A stretch of DNA of 41,923 nucleotides from Promethearchaeati archaeon (GTDB taxonomy: Archaea > Asgardarchaeota > Heimdallarchaeia > JABLTI01). Position 1 is the stretch's first letter. Each line of letters starts with the position of its first letter. Positions 28,401 through 35,770 of this stretch are shown piece by piece. Position numbers and translations under genes: made by a program. The notes below the pieces were generated by a model. That model saw nothing but the letters and a program-made list of their open reading frames with translations. It was not told where the DNA came from and did no database searches. The stretch is from assembly GCA_013166835.1 (NCBI GenBank), contig JABLTI010000013.1, forward strand, positions 1-41,923, written 5' to 3'.

Positions 28401-28728
28401 TTATTCGGATTTCCATGCAGAATTAACTCCCAAACTCATTTTTAAGACTAGATGTGAAATCAGTGAAATCGAAATTCTACAGGTTGAAAATAATAATAGT
28501 ATGAAAAATCTCAAGAAATACCGATTAAAATCAAGAATTAACAAAGGAGAGAAATTTGTTTTGGAATCCTTTGAATGGAAAGCACCATCTATGCGAAAAG
28601 GCCTCTTTGGTTCTCATAAACAAAAATCAGTAGAATTCTATTGTCGTATTGTTGATAACTTAGGGGAAATAAATGATTCTTTAATTGGTAAAGTTGAAAC
28701 ACCAATAATTACCGTGTTCAAGAAGTGA
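25453..28728 (+). CDS. GCS2-like glutamate-cysteine ligase-family protein with histone-H1-like linker
   Basis: A 1091-residue protein. Residues 20-480 look like a glutamate-cysteine ligase (GCS2) / carboxylate-amine ligase domain of the glutamine synthetase superfamily: HGIEVENFITN (E27, E29), TCGEHHHLGGF (177-187) and DTIEFRFFDVQ. Residues about 500-735 are extremely rich in Lys, Arg, Ser, Thr and Pro, beginning as a basic helix and continuing as TPKK/KKPT-type repeats like histone H1 tails. Residues 735-1091 look like two or more beta-sandwich domains. The basic linker suggests binding to nucleic acid or another polyanion. The ligase substrate is not shown. ATG 25453 follows AAGTGA. I know of no described protein of this layout. 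Confidence 0.7.
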   Translation: MSNPSNKIPTTNKTNTLRKLVFSHGIEVENFITNKRGDILEDGKELVAVWDQMFNGALNFLKSLTSSSTNVPEYIRRKIKRVTRKDVKRHGKIIRYVQIHYQFNGKTIAINVFGPDPNISQITWLLELVTPPCEYFEELDWWINTLYLAASRSLTKGYNIQPLGFNPYQTEYRAGVTCGEHHHLGGFKSPKEKKAAYNMVRAYIPHLIALSNTSPFIDGKPDGRTILKKGEDGRTLILAPDCVRSQRLKENSGQLGPNIPEYLPYVGPSFTRQQFSRYVRKEVPDDRYVDAFPFTTYDTIEFRFFDVQYDQNIRKSIIIVLQALALKAVKLTRAGKTIPDVKGNTLYEHRKRAVNFGMFAKFQGDPSIESLGGQFVKHYNHNPETGGPPGKIYESLRSMMIWLKPEFIDLKINENDLTSILIMLWGTARIAPPISAATYMFYLYEKNHGNIANVINSLALINGKPRKSFSEVLGRPQYSMSNLISTKVAKPVQTADTTRSSLARKLQLESRQRRKKTMVKEKARLKAKQSLKTKMIRENVKKEREIEKKRQDRLRQLEKAKKPPPRPLRASSSATRTSSSIYKTKIPVSKSRVPPRKTVSVKTTKRITPTKSAKKPLTKTQKISSKPKQPKRKPTKKAMAKRAPPSKSVVRKQPSKKKVLTKSAISNRSKSIHTTRKKPVQAYASTASRSAYSRKQIKLPQPTIKKRTTAKTVTRKKSTPKKATASTKAVSTQMILQYESYRDTKFIRSLSISNMPSRIDYSTIIPVIKLKWRKSIIQSMLTYPIKIEAQVSALEKRNKFKATAFQETIKLEKSSLKDTCYLPIPINLNNSTGEFQVKFIVRDGKKSNILGTEYRTFNRIKIPSDKKHQITRLSIPPNQVGDSKVNIIVNASKNNSRGKITLWGISQRGIMKFYEKKAKFRQRKISLDIPVLIPPSMCSSQWMLYLVFNARGTSISAYTKTPPPLSKVINFSLSGNPPLRSRVYSDFHAELTPKLIFKTRCEISEIEILQVENNNSMKNLKKYRLKSRINKGEKFVLESFEWKAPSMRKGLFGSHKQKSVEFYCRIVDNLGEINDSLIGKVETPIITVFKK

Positions 28729-28876
28729 TTTTTTACACTATTTAGTTCTTATTTCTACTTTCTTTTGCTTTTCTTCAAAAAAGTTAAATACAATTGCCAA
28801 AGCAGAAAGGCATAGCTATTTGCTCTAGCGATTTTTCTCTGCAGTTCTCGAGAAAAAAAATAGGAGTGTGAATATA

Positions 28877-31003
28877 GTGTTGGAAGATAAGAAAAGATAT
28901 CTAATAACTAGCGCCTTGCCTTATGTCAACACTGTGAAACATCTCGGGAACTTAGTTTCCTCGTTATTGCCCGCTGATATTTTAGCGAGATATCTTAGGC
29001 AAAGAGGAGAAGAAGTTCTAGCAGTATGTGGAACAGACGATCATGGTACACCCGCAGAGGTTTCAGCATTAGAGGTTGGAATGCCAGTAGAAAAATACGT
29101 TGAGCAAATGTCCAAAAAACAGAAGGACATCTATGAACGCTTCGGCCTTTCCTACGACATATTTAGTAGAACACATACACAAGAAAATACTGAGACAACA
29201 CAACATCTCTTTCTTAAATTGCATGAGAATGGACATATCAAAGAAAAAGAAGTACAATCCTTGTATTGTATAAACTGCAAAAGAAACTTACCTGATAGAT
29301 ATGTTAAAGGCACTTGTCCTAATTGTAAATATGAACATGCTCGTGGAGACCAATGTGAAAATTGTTCAAAAGTATTAGATGGAATCGATTTAATTAATCC
29401 AAAATGTATAATTTGTGGTGAAAGCAACACCGAAATTAGAATTGAAAATCATCTCTTTCTAGATCTTGGAGGTTTAGAAGGGAAAATCAAAGCATGGGTT
29501 GATACACATAAAGATTGGCCAAAAACAACTTTATCTATAGCAAATAGTTGGTTAAAAGAGGGTTTGCGACCTCGTAGTATATCCAGGAATATTAAATGGG
29601 GTATACCAATACCACTTGATGGCTATCGCGATAAAGTCTTCTATGTTTGGTTTGATGCTCCAATAGGATACATTTCCATTACAAAGCAATGGGCGAAACA
29701 ACAAGGCAAGCCTAAACTTTGGGAGAAATATTGGAAGGATCCAGATACTTATCTCATTAATTTCATTGGAAAAGACAATGTTCCATTTCATGTAATAACA
29801 TTTCCAGCAACACTAACTGGTGCCAATGATGGAATAATTTTAGCTGATTATGTTAAGGCATTCCAATGGCTAAATTATGAAAGATCGAAGTTTTCATCAA
29901 GTCAAGGAGTAGGAATATTTACTGATACAGCATTGGAATTATACCCAGCAGATTATTGGCGATACTACATAATGAAGATAGCACCGGAAAGACATGATAC
30001 AGATTTTCTTTGGACAGAATTCAGAGATAGCATAAACAATGATCTTGCAGATATTCTTGGAAATTTTGTGCACCGAACTTTAACTTTCATTAATAATAAT
30101 TTTGAAGGAAAAATTCCTGTAAGAAATGAACTAGAAAAGGAAGATAAAGATATTCTCTCATTACTAGAAAAAACAGCAAAGAAAGCAGATTCTGAAATGA
30201 GGGAATTGGAATTCCAAAGAACACTGCTAACTATATTCGATTTTGCTCGAGAATGCAATAAATACTTCCAAAGCAAGAAACCATGGGCCAACTTGAAAAA
30301 CAATAATATTAAAAGAGCAGCAACAACTTTGAGTATTTGTGCGCAATGCAGTCGAGGATTAGCTGTTTTGTTAGCACCTTACATCCCATTTTCTACAGAA
30401 GAAATCTTTGAACAACTAAATCTAAAGGAAAGTATTCACAAGCAATCATGGTTCTCAGTAACTGAGAAAATTCCAAACGGCCATAAAGTGAAACAAGATA
30501 TTCACCCAATTTTTCAAAAAATAGAACTTGAAGAGATAATCGAACTTGGATTAAAGTGGGGTAGTGAATCAATTAAAGAACTCCTAGAGAAGAATCCAAA
30601 TCTTGATCCTTTGAAAAAGAAGAAAAAACATGCACCTAAAAAAATAGAACAAAAGAAGAAGGTAGAAAAAGTGACTAAAGATTTAATTTCGTTTAAAGAA
30701 TTCCAAAAACTCGATTTAAGAGTTGGAACAATCAAGACAGTAGAACCTGTAAAAGATGCAGATAAACTTGTAAAAATCATTGTTGACATTGGAACTGAAG
30801 AAAGACAGATTGTCGCAGGCATTGCAGAGCGATACAAACCAGATGAATTAATTGGAAAACAAATCATTGTCGTAGTCAACTTAGAACCAGCTAAAATAAG
30901 AGGAGTGGAATCCAACGGTATGCTATTAGCCGCATCTGCTGATCCAGAGATTTCAGTACTCGTTCCTCTTAGAGAAGTTCCAGATGGCTCAAAAGTAAGA
31001 TAA
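28877..31003 (+). CDS. metG: Methionine--tRNA ligase with C-terminal tRNA-binding domain
   Basis: Charges initiator and elongator tRNA-Met. About 708 residues: the HIGH motif is in VKHLGNLVSS, the zinc insert has several Cys pairs (CINCKRNLPD, TCPNCKYEHA, CENCSKVLDG, CIICGES) and the KMSKS loop is KFSSSQG. After the anticodon-binding helices comes a Lys-rich linker (KKKKKHAPKKIEQKKK) and an EMAP/Trbp111-type OB-fold (LDLRVGTIKTVEPVKDADKL to PLREVPDGSKVR) fused in the same chain. AGGAG at 28862-28866 best fits GTG 28877; the GTG at 28868 lies against the SD. It ends at a perfect hairpin. Confidence 0.95.
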   Translation: MLEDKKRYLITSALPYVNTVKHLGNLVSSLLPADILARYLRQRGEEVLAVCGTDDHGTPAEVSALEVGMPVEKYVEQMSKKQKDIYERFGLSYDIFSRTHTQENTETTQHLFLKLHENGHIKEKEVQSLYCINCKRNLPDRYVKGTCPNCKYEHARGDQCENCSKVLDGIDLINPKCIICGESNTEIRIENHLFLDLGGLEGKIKAWVDTHKDWPKTTLSIANSWLKEGLRPRSISRNIKWGIPIPLDGYRDKVFYVWFDAPIGYISITKQWAKQQGKPKLWEKYWKDPDTYLINFIGKDNVPFHVITFPATLTGANDGIILADYVKAFQWLNYERSKFSSSQGVGIFTDTALELYPADYWRYYIMKIAPERHDTDFLWTEFRDSINNDLADILGNFVHRTLTFINNNFEGKIPVRNELEKEDKDILSLLEKTAKKADSEMRELEFQRTLLTIFDFARECNKYFQSKKPWANLKNNNIKRAATTLSICAQCSRGLAVLLAPYIPFSTEEIFEQLNLKESIHKQSWFSVTEKIPNGHKVKQDIHPIFQKIELEEIIELGLKWGSESIKELLEKNPNLDPLKKKKKHAPKKIEQKKKVEKVTKDLISFKEFQKLDLRVGTIKTVEPVKDADKLVKIIVDIGTEERQIVAGIAERYKPDELIGKQIIVVVNLEPAKIRGVESNGMLLAASADPEISVLVPLREVPDGSKVR

Positions 31004-31039
31004 ATACACAATTATTACAAAGAAATTATCCATATAAGT

Positions 31040-31080
31040 AATGTAAAAGTAAATAGCTTTTACATTCTCTTTCTATTTTT
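31040..31080 (+). terminator. Intrinsic-type terminator after metG
   Basis: AATGTAAAAG (31040-31049) pairs perfectly with CTTTTACATT (31057-31066) across a 7-nt loop, followed by a T-rich tract. It sits between convergent genes and may serve both. Confidence 0.75.
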
Positions 31081-31333
31081 GTAATGAGAGTAGGATCAGT
31101 GCGGCAATAATTCCTCTTCTCGCTAATTCAACTTTAAAAGGATCCCTTTCAAGAACATCACATAAAGCTTTCCAGCGAACGACAGTATCAAAACTTGCAG
31201 GATATTTACTTAAACAAAAAACAGCTGCAACAATCCCCTTGTCTCTCTCTTCTTTAAATTGTCTTTGAGTTAGAAGATCGTAAAATGTTTTCCAACGGAT
31301 AGCAGCATCTAATTCGGGAATTCTTTTAGCCAT
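31073..31333 (-). CDS. Small two-repeat helical protein, unknown function
   Basis: An 86-residue protein formed by two copies of a 40-residue helical unit: residues 10-42 (AAIRWKTFYDLLTQRQFKEE to KGIVAAVFCLSK) and 50-82 (TVVRWKALCDVLERDPFKVE to RGIIAALILLS). The shared pattern is VRWKxxxDxL...F..E....GI.AA....S. It has the look of a small adaptor or homo-oligomer; no family recognised. The internal repeat shows that the frame is protein-coding. ATG 31333 with only a weak SD-like AGGCTGA upstream. Confidence 0.7.
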   Translation of the reverse strand: MAKRIPELDAAIRWKTFYDLLTQRQFKEERDKGIVAAVFCLSKYPASFDTVVRWKALCDVLERDPFKVELARRGIIAALILLSLQK

Positions 31334-31568
31334 GTTGTATCAGCCTAATTTTTTTGGTTCTTTTTTCTGTTCTATAATTAATATTTAATTATTCAAAAAA
31401 TCTTTCGATGTAAGATTGTTTCATAAAGAAATGCGAAGTTGAGTTAATAAATCTAATTTTAGGAGTAAAATCTTAGGAAAATCATTTTCAGTCATTCCGA
31501 AAAGCTTTCAAATCAGTTAACATTTTGAAAATTACCAAGATAGAAAAAGAATAATACTAGTATCTGAA

Positions 31569-31578
31569 AATATAAATA
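31569..31578 (+). promoter_or_regulatory. TATA-like box of the E2-like gene
   Basis: AATATAAATA is centred 27 nt before ATG 31601, the usual archaeal distance from TATA to transcription start, so the message may be leaderless. This fits the absence of an SD. Confidence 0.55.
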
Positions 31579-31600
31579 GAAATCTCAGAAGATGAAATAA

Positions 31601-32068
31601 ATGGAACTCAGTGAAGACGACTTTTGGGCAAGATTAGCAATTGAAGCAGGTGAAATGAAAAAAGAACAACCGAACTTCACACCAGTAAACGGTGATACAA
31701 GGGTATGGAGAGGATTCCTTATTGGAACAGGAATTTATTCTGGGGGAGTATTCCAATTTGAATTGCGATTACCAAGATCGTTTCCATTTAAACCACCCAA
31801 AGGTAAAGCTATAACTCCAATTTGGCATCCGAATATTTTCAAAGAACGTATTTGTATTGGGATTTTAGGAAAAGATTGGACCCCTGCAAGTAATCTTGTT
31901 GATGTTGTTGAGTCTCTAAGATTTTTGTTGTCAAATCCAAATCCGGACGATCCATTAAATACAACTGCAGCAAAGGAATTCAAAAATAATCGTAAAGAGT
32001 TCGAAAGAAAAGCAAAACAGTATATTGAGAAATATGCGACGTGGGATGAGCTTGGAAGAGGTACCTAA
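31601..32068 (+). CDS. E2 ubiquitin-conjugating-enzyme-like protein
   Basis: A 155-residue protein with the UBC fold of E2 enzymes, which carry a ubiquitin-like modifier as a Cys thioester. Visible: the beta-sheet segment FELRLPRSFPFKPP, the HPN motif (76-78), the catalytic Cys in KERICIGIL (C85), and WTPASNLVDVVESLRFLL followed by NPNPDDPLN (112-120), which align well with WSPALTISKVLLSICSLL and NPDDPL of eukaryotic E2s. HPN to Cys spacing is one residue shorter than in UbcH5. The usual cluster partners (ubiquitin, E1, RING E3, JAB protease) are not adjacent. Flanking genes are a helical-repeat protein and pyrophosphatase. Confidence 0.92.
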   Translation: MELSEDDFWARLAIEAGEMKKEQPNFTPVNGDTRVWRGFLIGTGIYSGGVFQFELRLPRSFPFKPPKGKAITPIWHPNIFKERICIGILGKDWTPASNLVDVVESLRFLLSNPNPDDPLNTTAAKEFKNNRKEFERKAKQYIEKYATWDELGRGT

Positions 32069-32204
32069 TTCATTTTTCTCCTTTGAGTCAAAAGAAATTG
32101 GAAATGAAATTTACATTCAATTCTTTTTTGCCTCTTTCTAAACCCATTTTATAAGGGAATATTCTATATTAAATGGGAAATTTCACTCCTAATAATGCAA
32201 TAAT

Positions 32205-32355
32205 AGTCAGCTGGTATTAATCTCCCATCCGCTCTATGAGAGATAATCGCTTTTAGGATCGCGACATGCAGTTTGGGGTGGTCTTTCCCGCAATTCTCAT
32301 TTGAGTTGCTAAAACAACAAAATAGTATAAGTTATCTCTCAAAAAAGCGGTACAG
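32205..32355 (+). ncRNA. Possible structured RNA between E2 and pyrophosphatase genes
   Basis: This 400-base gap (32069-32471) has no ORF and its centre is visibly richer in G+C than the surrounding intergenic DNA. GAGAGATAA (32238-32246) is a perfect complement of TTATCTCTC (32332-32340), flanked by CCGC (32229-32232) and GCGG (32347-32350), giving a 9+4 bp long-range stem with an internal loop. Inside are short hairpin options (TCGC/GCGA, GTTG/CAAC). No tRNA, SRP or RNase P signature was found. The strand is a guess; it could be a leader of the pyrophosphatase gene or an independent RNA. Confidence 0.35.
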
Positions 32356-32471
32356 AACATTTTAGGGAAAAGTTTTAGATTCCTCCCTCTTATTTCATTT
32401 TGTTTTAAATAACTTGGAAAGATTTATTTGTAAAACGATTATCCCTAATCATACTAGCTTGGTGTTTTAAG

Positions 32472-33032
32472 ATGACTAATCTCTGGACCGATGTAAAAAC
32501 AGGACCTAATCCACCCGAAATTGTCTATGGGGTAATTGAAACTCCTCAAGGATCGAAGAATAAATTCGAATTTGATAAAGATATTATGGCTATTTATCTT
32601 GATCGAGTATTATTTTCTTCAGTTGTATTTCCAATTTCCTATGGGTTTATACCTAGAACTTTGGGAGATGACAAAGATCCTTTAGACATCATGGTTTTAA
32701 TAACAGAGCCTACTTTTCCTGGATGTGTAGTCTCAGCTAGACCCATTGGTGTCTTACGAATGAAAGATGAAAAGGGCAATGATGATAAAATTATAGCTGT
32801 TGCAGAAAATGATCCAAGACTTGCAGAAGCACAAGATTTAGATTGGATTCCAAAACATCAACTCATAGAAATCAAAGAGTTCTTCAGAGATTATAAGAAA
32901 TTAGAAAAAGGAAAGAAAACTGAAGTATTAGGATGGGAAGATAAGGATTCAGCTTATGAAATTATAAATGAATCCATCAAATTATTCATTGAGAAATATT
33001 TCTTAATTATGAACAAGAAGTTTGAGAAGTAA
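32472..33032 (+). CDS. ppa: Soluble inorganic pyrophosphatase (family I)
   Basis: Hydrolyses PPi to two phosphates in the cytoplasm. The 186-residue protein carries the family I signature DKDPLDIMVL (D67, D69, D72), the N-terminal VIETPQGSKNKFEFDKD segment, LDRVLFSSVVFPISYGFIP, and KIIAVAENDPR. Length is normal for the archaeal hexameric type. ATG 32472 follows GGTGTTTTAAG, not a clear SD. It has biochemical interest beside the PPi-type phosphofructokinase in this window, since both draw on the same PPi pool. Confidence 0.95.
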   Translation: MTNLWTDVKTGPNPPEIVYGVIETPQGSKNKFEFDKDIMAIYLDRVLFSSVVFPISYGFIPRTLGDDKDPLDIMVLITEPTFPGCVVSARPIGVLRMKDEKGNDDKIIAVAENDPRLAEAQDLDWIPKHQLIEIKEFFRDYKKLEKGKKTEVLGWEDKDSAYEIINESIKLFIEKYFLIMNKKFEK

Positions 33033-33101
33033 AGATAGAATTTTAACTTTTTGCTAAATACCTCATTAATAAAATTAAATAGGCAACACAATCTGAAAGA
33101 C

Positions 33102-34061
33102 ATGGTAACAATGATTGGTGCTGAAAACCTAACAAAATACTATGGAGACTTTTTAGCTGTTGATCATATAAATTTCGAGATTAAGGAAGGAGAAATCTTT
33201 GGATTTTTGGGACCGAATGGTGCTGGTAAAACAACTACAATACGCATGCTTGCTGCGATTTTCCCTCCATCAGAAGGTTCTGCTAATGTTGCTGGTTTTG
33301 ATATCAACGATGATGCTATGTCTGTTAGAGCCAATGTAGGAATCCTTTCTGAGAATCCTAGTCTCTATGAAAGATTGACTGCCCGAGCTAATCTAGATTT
33401 TTTTGCCAAACTTTATGATGTTCCTAAAGATCAAATTGATGCGCGAATCGAATCTTTAGGTGAATTATTTGATCTAAAAACCAGATTAGATGAAAGAGTA
33501 GGAACTTACTCTAAAGGCATGAAGCAGAAATTAGCTATTGCTCGAGCATTAATTCATGACCCAAAAATACTATTCTTGGATGAACCAACATCTGCTTTAT
33601 CCCCGGAAGCAGCTAAATCTATCCGAGATCTATTAACTGATTTAGCTAAAGACAGATCAAGAACAGTTTGCATATGCACACATAATTTATTTGATGCAGA
33701 GAGACTATGTGATCGTGTTGCCATCATAAGAGAGGGGAAAATACTAACTATTGGTTCACCAGGAGAAATAAGCAATAATTATTCGGGTCCACCCACAATT
33801 CAAATTAGTTTTTCCGAATTAAACAAGGAGCTTGTTACATCTATTTCCAAATCAGAGGGAGTTATTTCGGTAGAACAACATTCTATTAAAAATGAAGTTT
33901 CAATTAAATTGGAGAATCATGAGAAGTACACCCCTTCATTACTAGCTGATCTCATTTCAAAGAAAGCTCAAATCTTGGAAGTAAAACCAATCTATGCTTC
34001 CCTTGAAGAAGCTTATCTAAAACTCATAGAGGAGGATATAATTAATGGGCTTGAGACTTAG
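33102..34061 (+). CDS. ABC-2 type exporter ATPase
   Basis: Energising subunit of an exporter formed with the next two genes. About 319 residues: Walker A GPNGAGKTT (37-45), the ABC signature in YSKGMKQKLAIARAL, Walker B ILFLDEPTSALSPEA and the switch His in CICTHNLFDAE. A C-terminal accessory region of about 90 residues follows, as in NatA/DrrA-like proteins. The frame opens at 33051 but ATG 33102 is preferred: a TATA-like AAATTAAATAGG near 33072-33083 would start transcription at about that codon, and the domain begins five residues on. Its end overlaps the first permease gene by 17 nt. Confidence 0.9.
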   Translation: MVTMIGAENLTKYYGDFLAVDHINFEIKEGEIFGFLGPNGAGKTTTIRMLAAIFPPSEGSANVAGFDINDDAMSVRANVGILSENPSLYERLTARANLDFFAKLYDVPKDQIDARIESLGELFDLKTRLDERVGTYSKGMKQKLAIARALIHDPKILFLDEPTSALSPEAAKSIRDLLTDLAKDRSRTVCICTHNLFDAERLCDRVAIIREGKILTIGSPGEISNNYSGPPTIQISFSELNKELVTSISKSEGVISVEQHSIKNEVSIKLENHEKYTPSLLADLISKKAQILEVKPIYASLEEAYLKLIEEDIINGLET

Positions 34062-34857
34062 GAAAGCGTTTCTCTTAACGCGGAAAGAGCTCAAAGAATC
34101 ACTCAAGAGCAAAGAAGTGATTTTAATTATCACACTTATGCCACTAATGTTTGCAGTGATTATGCCGTTATGTATACCACTTGTAAATTATACAATACCA
34201 ACTGAAGCATTTACTGAAGACGATTTTGAATCGTTCCCTGCACTTGTTCCATATTGGGATGAATTAGATTCCAAAGGGCGTTTCTTGATTTTCTTTACAA
34301 TGATATTTTTTGAATCATTCTTATTACTCCCCATGATTTTACCTATGGCAATTGCTGGTGATTCGATAGCAGGGGAACGAGAAAGAAAAACAATCGAATC
34401 ATTAATTGCGTCACCTCTGTCAACTGAAGAGATTGTACTTGGAAAATTGATGACAACAATGATTCCCTCTGTACTAATTACTTGGTTTTCTGGCATAATT
34501 TTCATGCTAATAGCAGATTTATCCCTTTATGGTACAATTGGCAGATTAGTTTTTCCAAATATGATGTCTGCTGTTTTGTTATTTGGTCTTTCGCCATTTT
34601 TCACTTTGATTACGACACAAACAATGATTATTGTATCTACAAGAGCAAGTGGTATGAGGGAAGCTCAACAACTAGGAAGTTTAGTGGTAATTCCTCTATA
34701 TCTCTTCATTCTAGGCGAGACTGCCCTTCTAGTGTTGTTAAAAGCTTATTGGACTGCAGTAACTTCTTCTATTTTGTTAATGTGTACGATTTTGCTTTTG
34801 CTCATTAATTTGAAGATTTTTGATAGAGAATACATGATTGCGAGTGTAAGAGGTTAA
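34045..34857 (+). CDS. ABC-2 type permease, first subunit
   Basis: A 270-residue membrane protein with about six spans, an early extracytoplasmic loop, and the NatB/ABC-2 cytoplasmic coupling segment DSIAGERERKTIESLIASPL, then STEEIVLGKLM. GGAGG at 34031-34035 precedes ATG 34045, inside the end of the ATPase gene, so translation is probably coupled. It is a paralogue of the next gene. The substrate is unknown; Na+ or drug export is typical of the family. Confidence 0.85.
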   Translation: MGLRLRKAFLLTRKELKESLKSKEVILIITLMPLMFAVIMPLCIPLVNYTIPTEAFTEDDFESFPALVPYWDELDSKGRFLIFFTMIFFESFLLLPMILPMAIAGDSIAGERERKTIESLIASPLSTEEIVLGKLMTTMIPSVLITWFSGIIFMLIADLSLYGTIGRLVFPNMMSAVLLFGLSPFFTLITTQTMIIVSTRASGMREAQQLGSLVVIPLYLFILGETALLVLLKAYWTAVTSSILLMCTILLLLINLKIFDREYMIASVRG

Positions 34858-34861
34858 AAAA

Positions 34862-35692
34862 ATGAGCAAAGAATTCTTCAGAAAAATAAGAAAAGATAAA
34901 GTCAAGACAATTTTTCGAAAAGAGATAAAGGAATTACTGAAGAATAAAGAGATTCTTGTCACGGTTATTATAATGCCAATTGTGTTTTCATTACTTATAC
35001 CATTAAGTATGATTACTTTGAATCTTGCAGAAGAGCAAGAGATTCCGGAAGGTGACCAAGTTTCGGAAATTTTTCGCAATCTTGCTCCTTTTTGGGATGA
35101 AAGTACTGATCTCCAAAAAGTTTCTATTGTTCAAGCAAATCTTTACCTAGCTTTTCTTATCATGATACCAATGATGGTTCCTATGGCTATCTCGAGTGAT
35201 AGTATTGCAGGTGAAAAAGAAAGAAAAACAATTGAGGGATTATTAGCAGCACCAATTACCAAAGAAGAAATTCTTATTGGGAAAGCTCTCGCAGCTGCTG
35301 TGCCTTCTATTGTCATTTCTTGGATTGCGGAGATAATTTACATCATTTTCACTGACATTGTAATCTATAATATTATGGGAAGGATAATTCTACCTAATCT
35401 TTTTGCGGCTATTATGTTCATCTTTTTAATGCCTACCCAGACATTATTATCAACTTTACTTATGACTTCATTCTCAAGCAGAGCAAGAGGATCAAGAGAA
35501 GCTTTACAGAAGAGTGGATTTTTCGCAATACCTATCATATTTATAGTTTCAGCTTTGATTTTTCTTCCACTATTAATTCATCCTTCATTAACACTTGCTT
35601 CTGAAGTTATTTTGATACTACTAATGTTTATTATCTTAAAAAGAGCAACAAAGAATTTTAATAGAAATAAACTGCTATCAGTTGGAAGTTAA
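34862..35692 (+). CDS. ABC-2 type permease, second subunit
   Basis: A 276-residue paralogue of the preceding permease, with the same coupling segment (DSIAGEKERKTIEGLLAAPI) and the same run of spans. With the ATPase it probably makes an exporter with a permease heterodimer. It starts 4 nt after the previous stop; AAGAGGT in the end of that gene is its SD. A strongly basic, lysine-rich N-terminus (FFRKIRKDKVKTIFRKEIKE) lies on the cytoplasmic side. Confidence 0.85.
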   Translation: MSKEFFRKIRKDKVKTIFRKEIKELLKNKEILVTVIIMPIVFSLLIPLSMITLNLAEEQEIPEGDQVSEIFRNLAPFWDESTDLQKVSIVQANLYLAFLIMIPMMVPMAISSDSIAGEKERKTIEGLLAAPITKEEILIGKALAAAVPSIVISWIAEIIYIIFTDIVIYNIMGRIILPNLFAAIMFIFLMPTQTLLSTLLMTSFSSRARGSREALQKSGFFAIPIIFIVSALIFLPLLIHPSLTLASEVILILLMFIILKRATKNFNRNKLLSVGS

Positions 35693-35770
35693 GAAAGAGT
35701 CAATAGATTTATCAACCAAAAATAAAACGGTTAGAATATATGTCTGACAAAATCTTTCGGTGAGCTAGCA

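Noticed and set aside
30514..31011. Minus-strand open frame of 165 codons across the end of metG
   Set aside because: It is antisense to the conserved tRNA-binding domain and composed of low-complexity Ser/Phe runs, typical of a shadow.
32203..32218. A tRNA A-box-like stretch (AGTCAGCTGGTATTA)
   Set aside because: No matching D-stem pairing, no T-arm consensus and no 7-bp acceptor stem nearby, even allowing for an intron.
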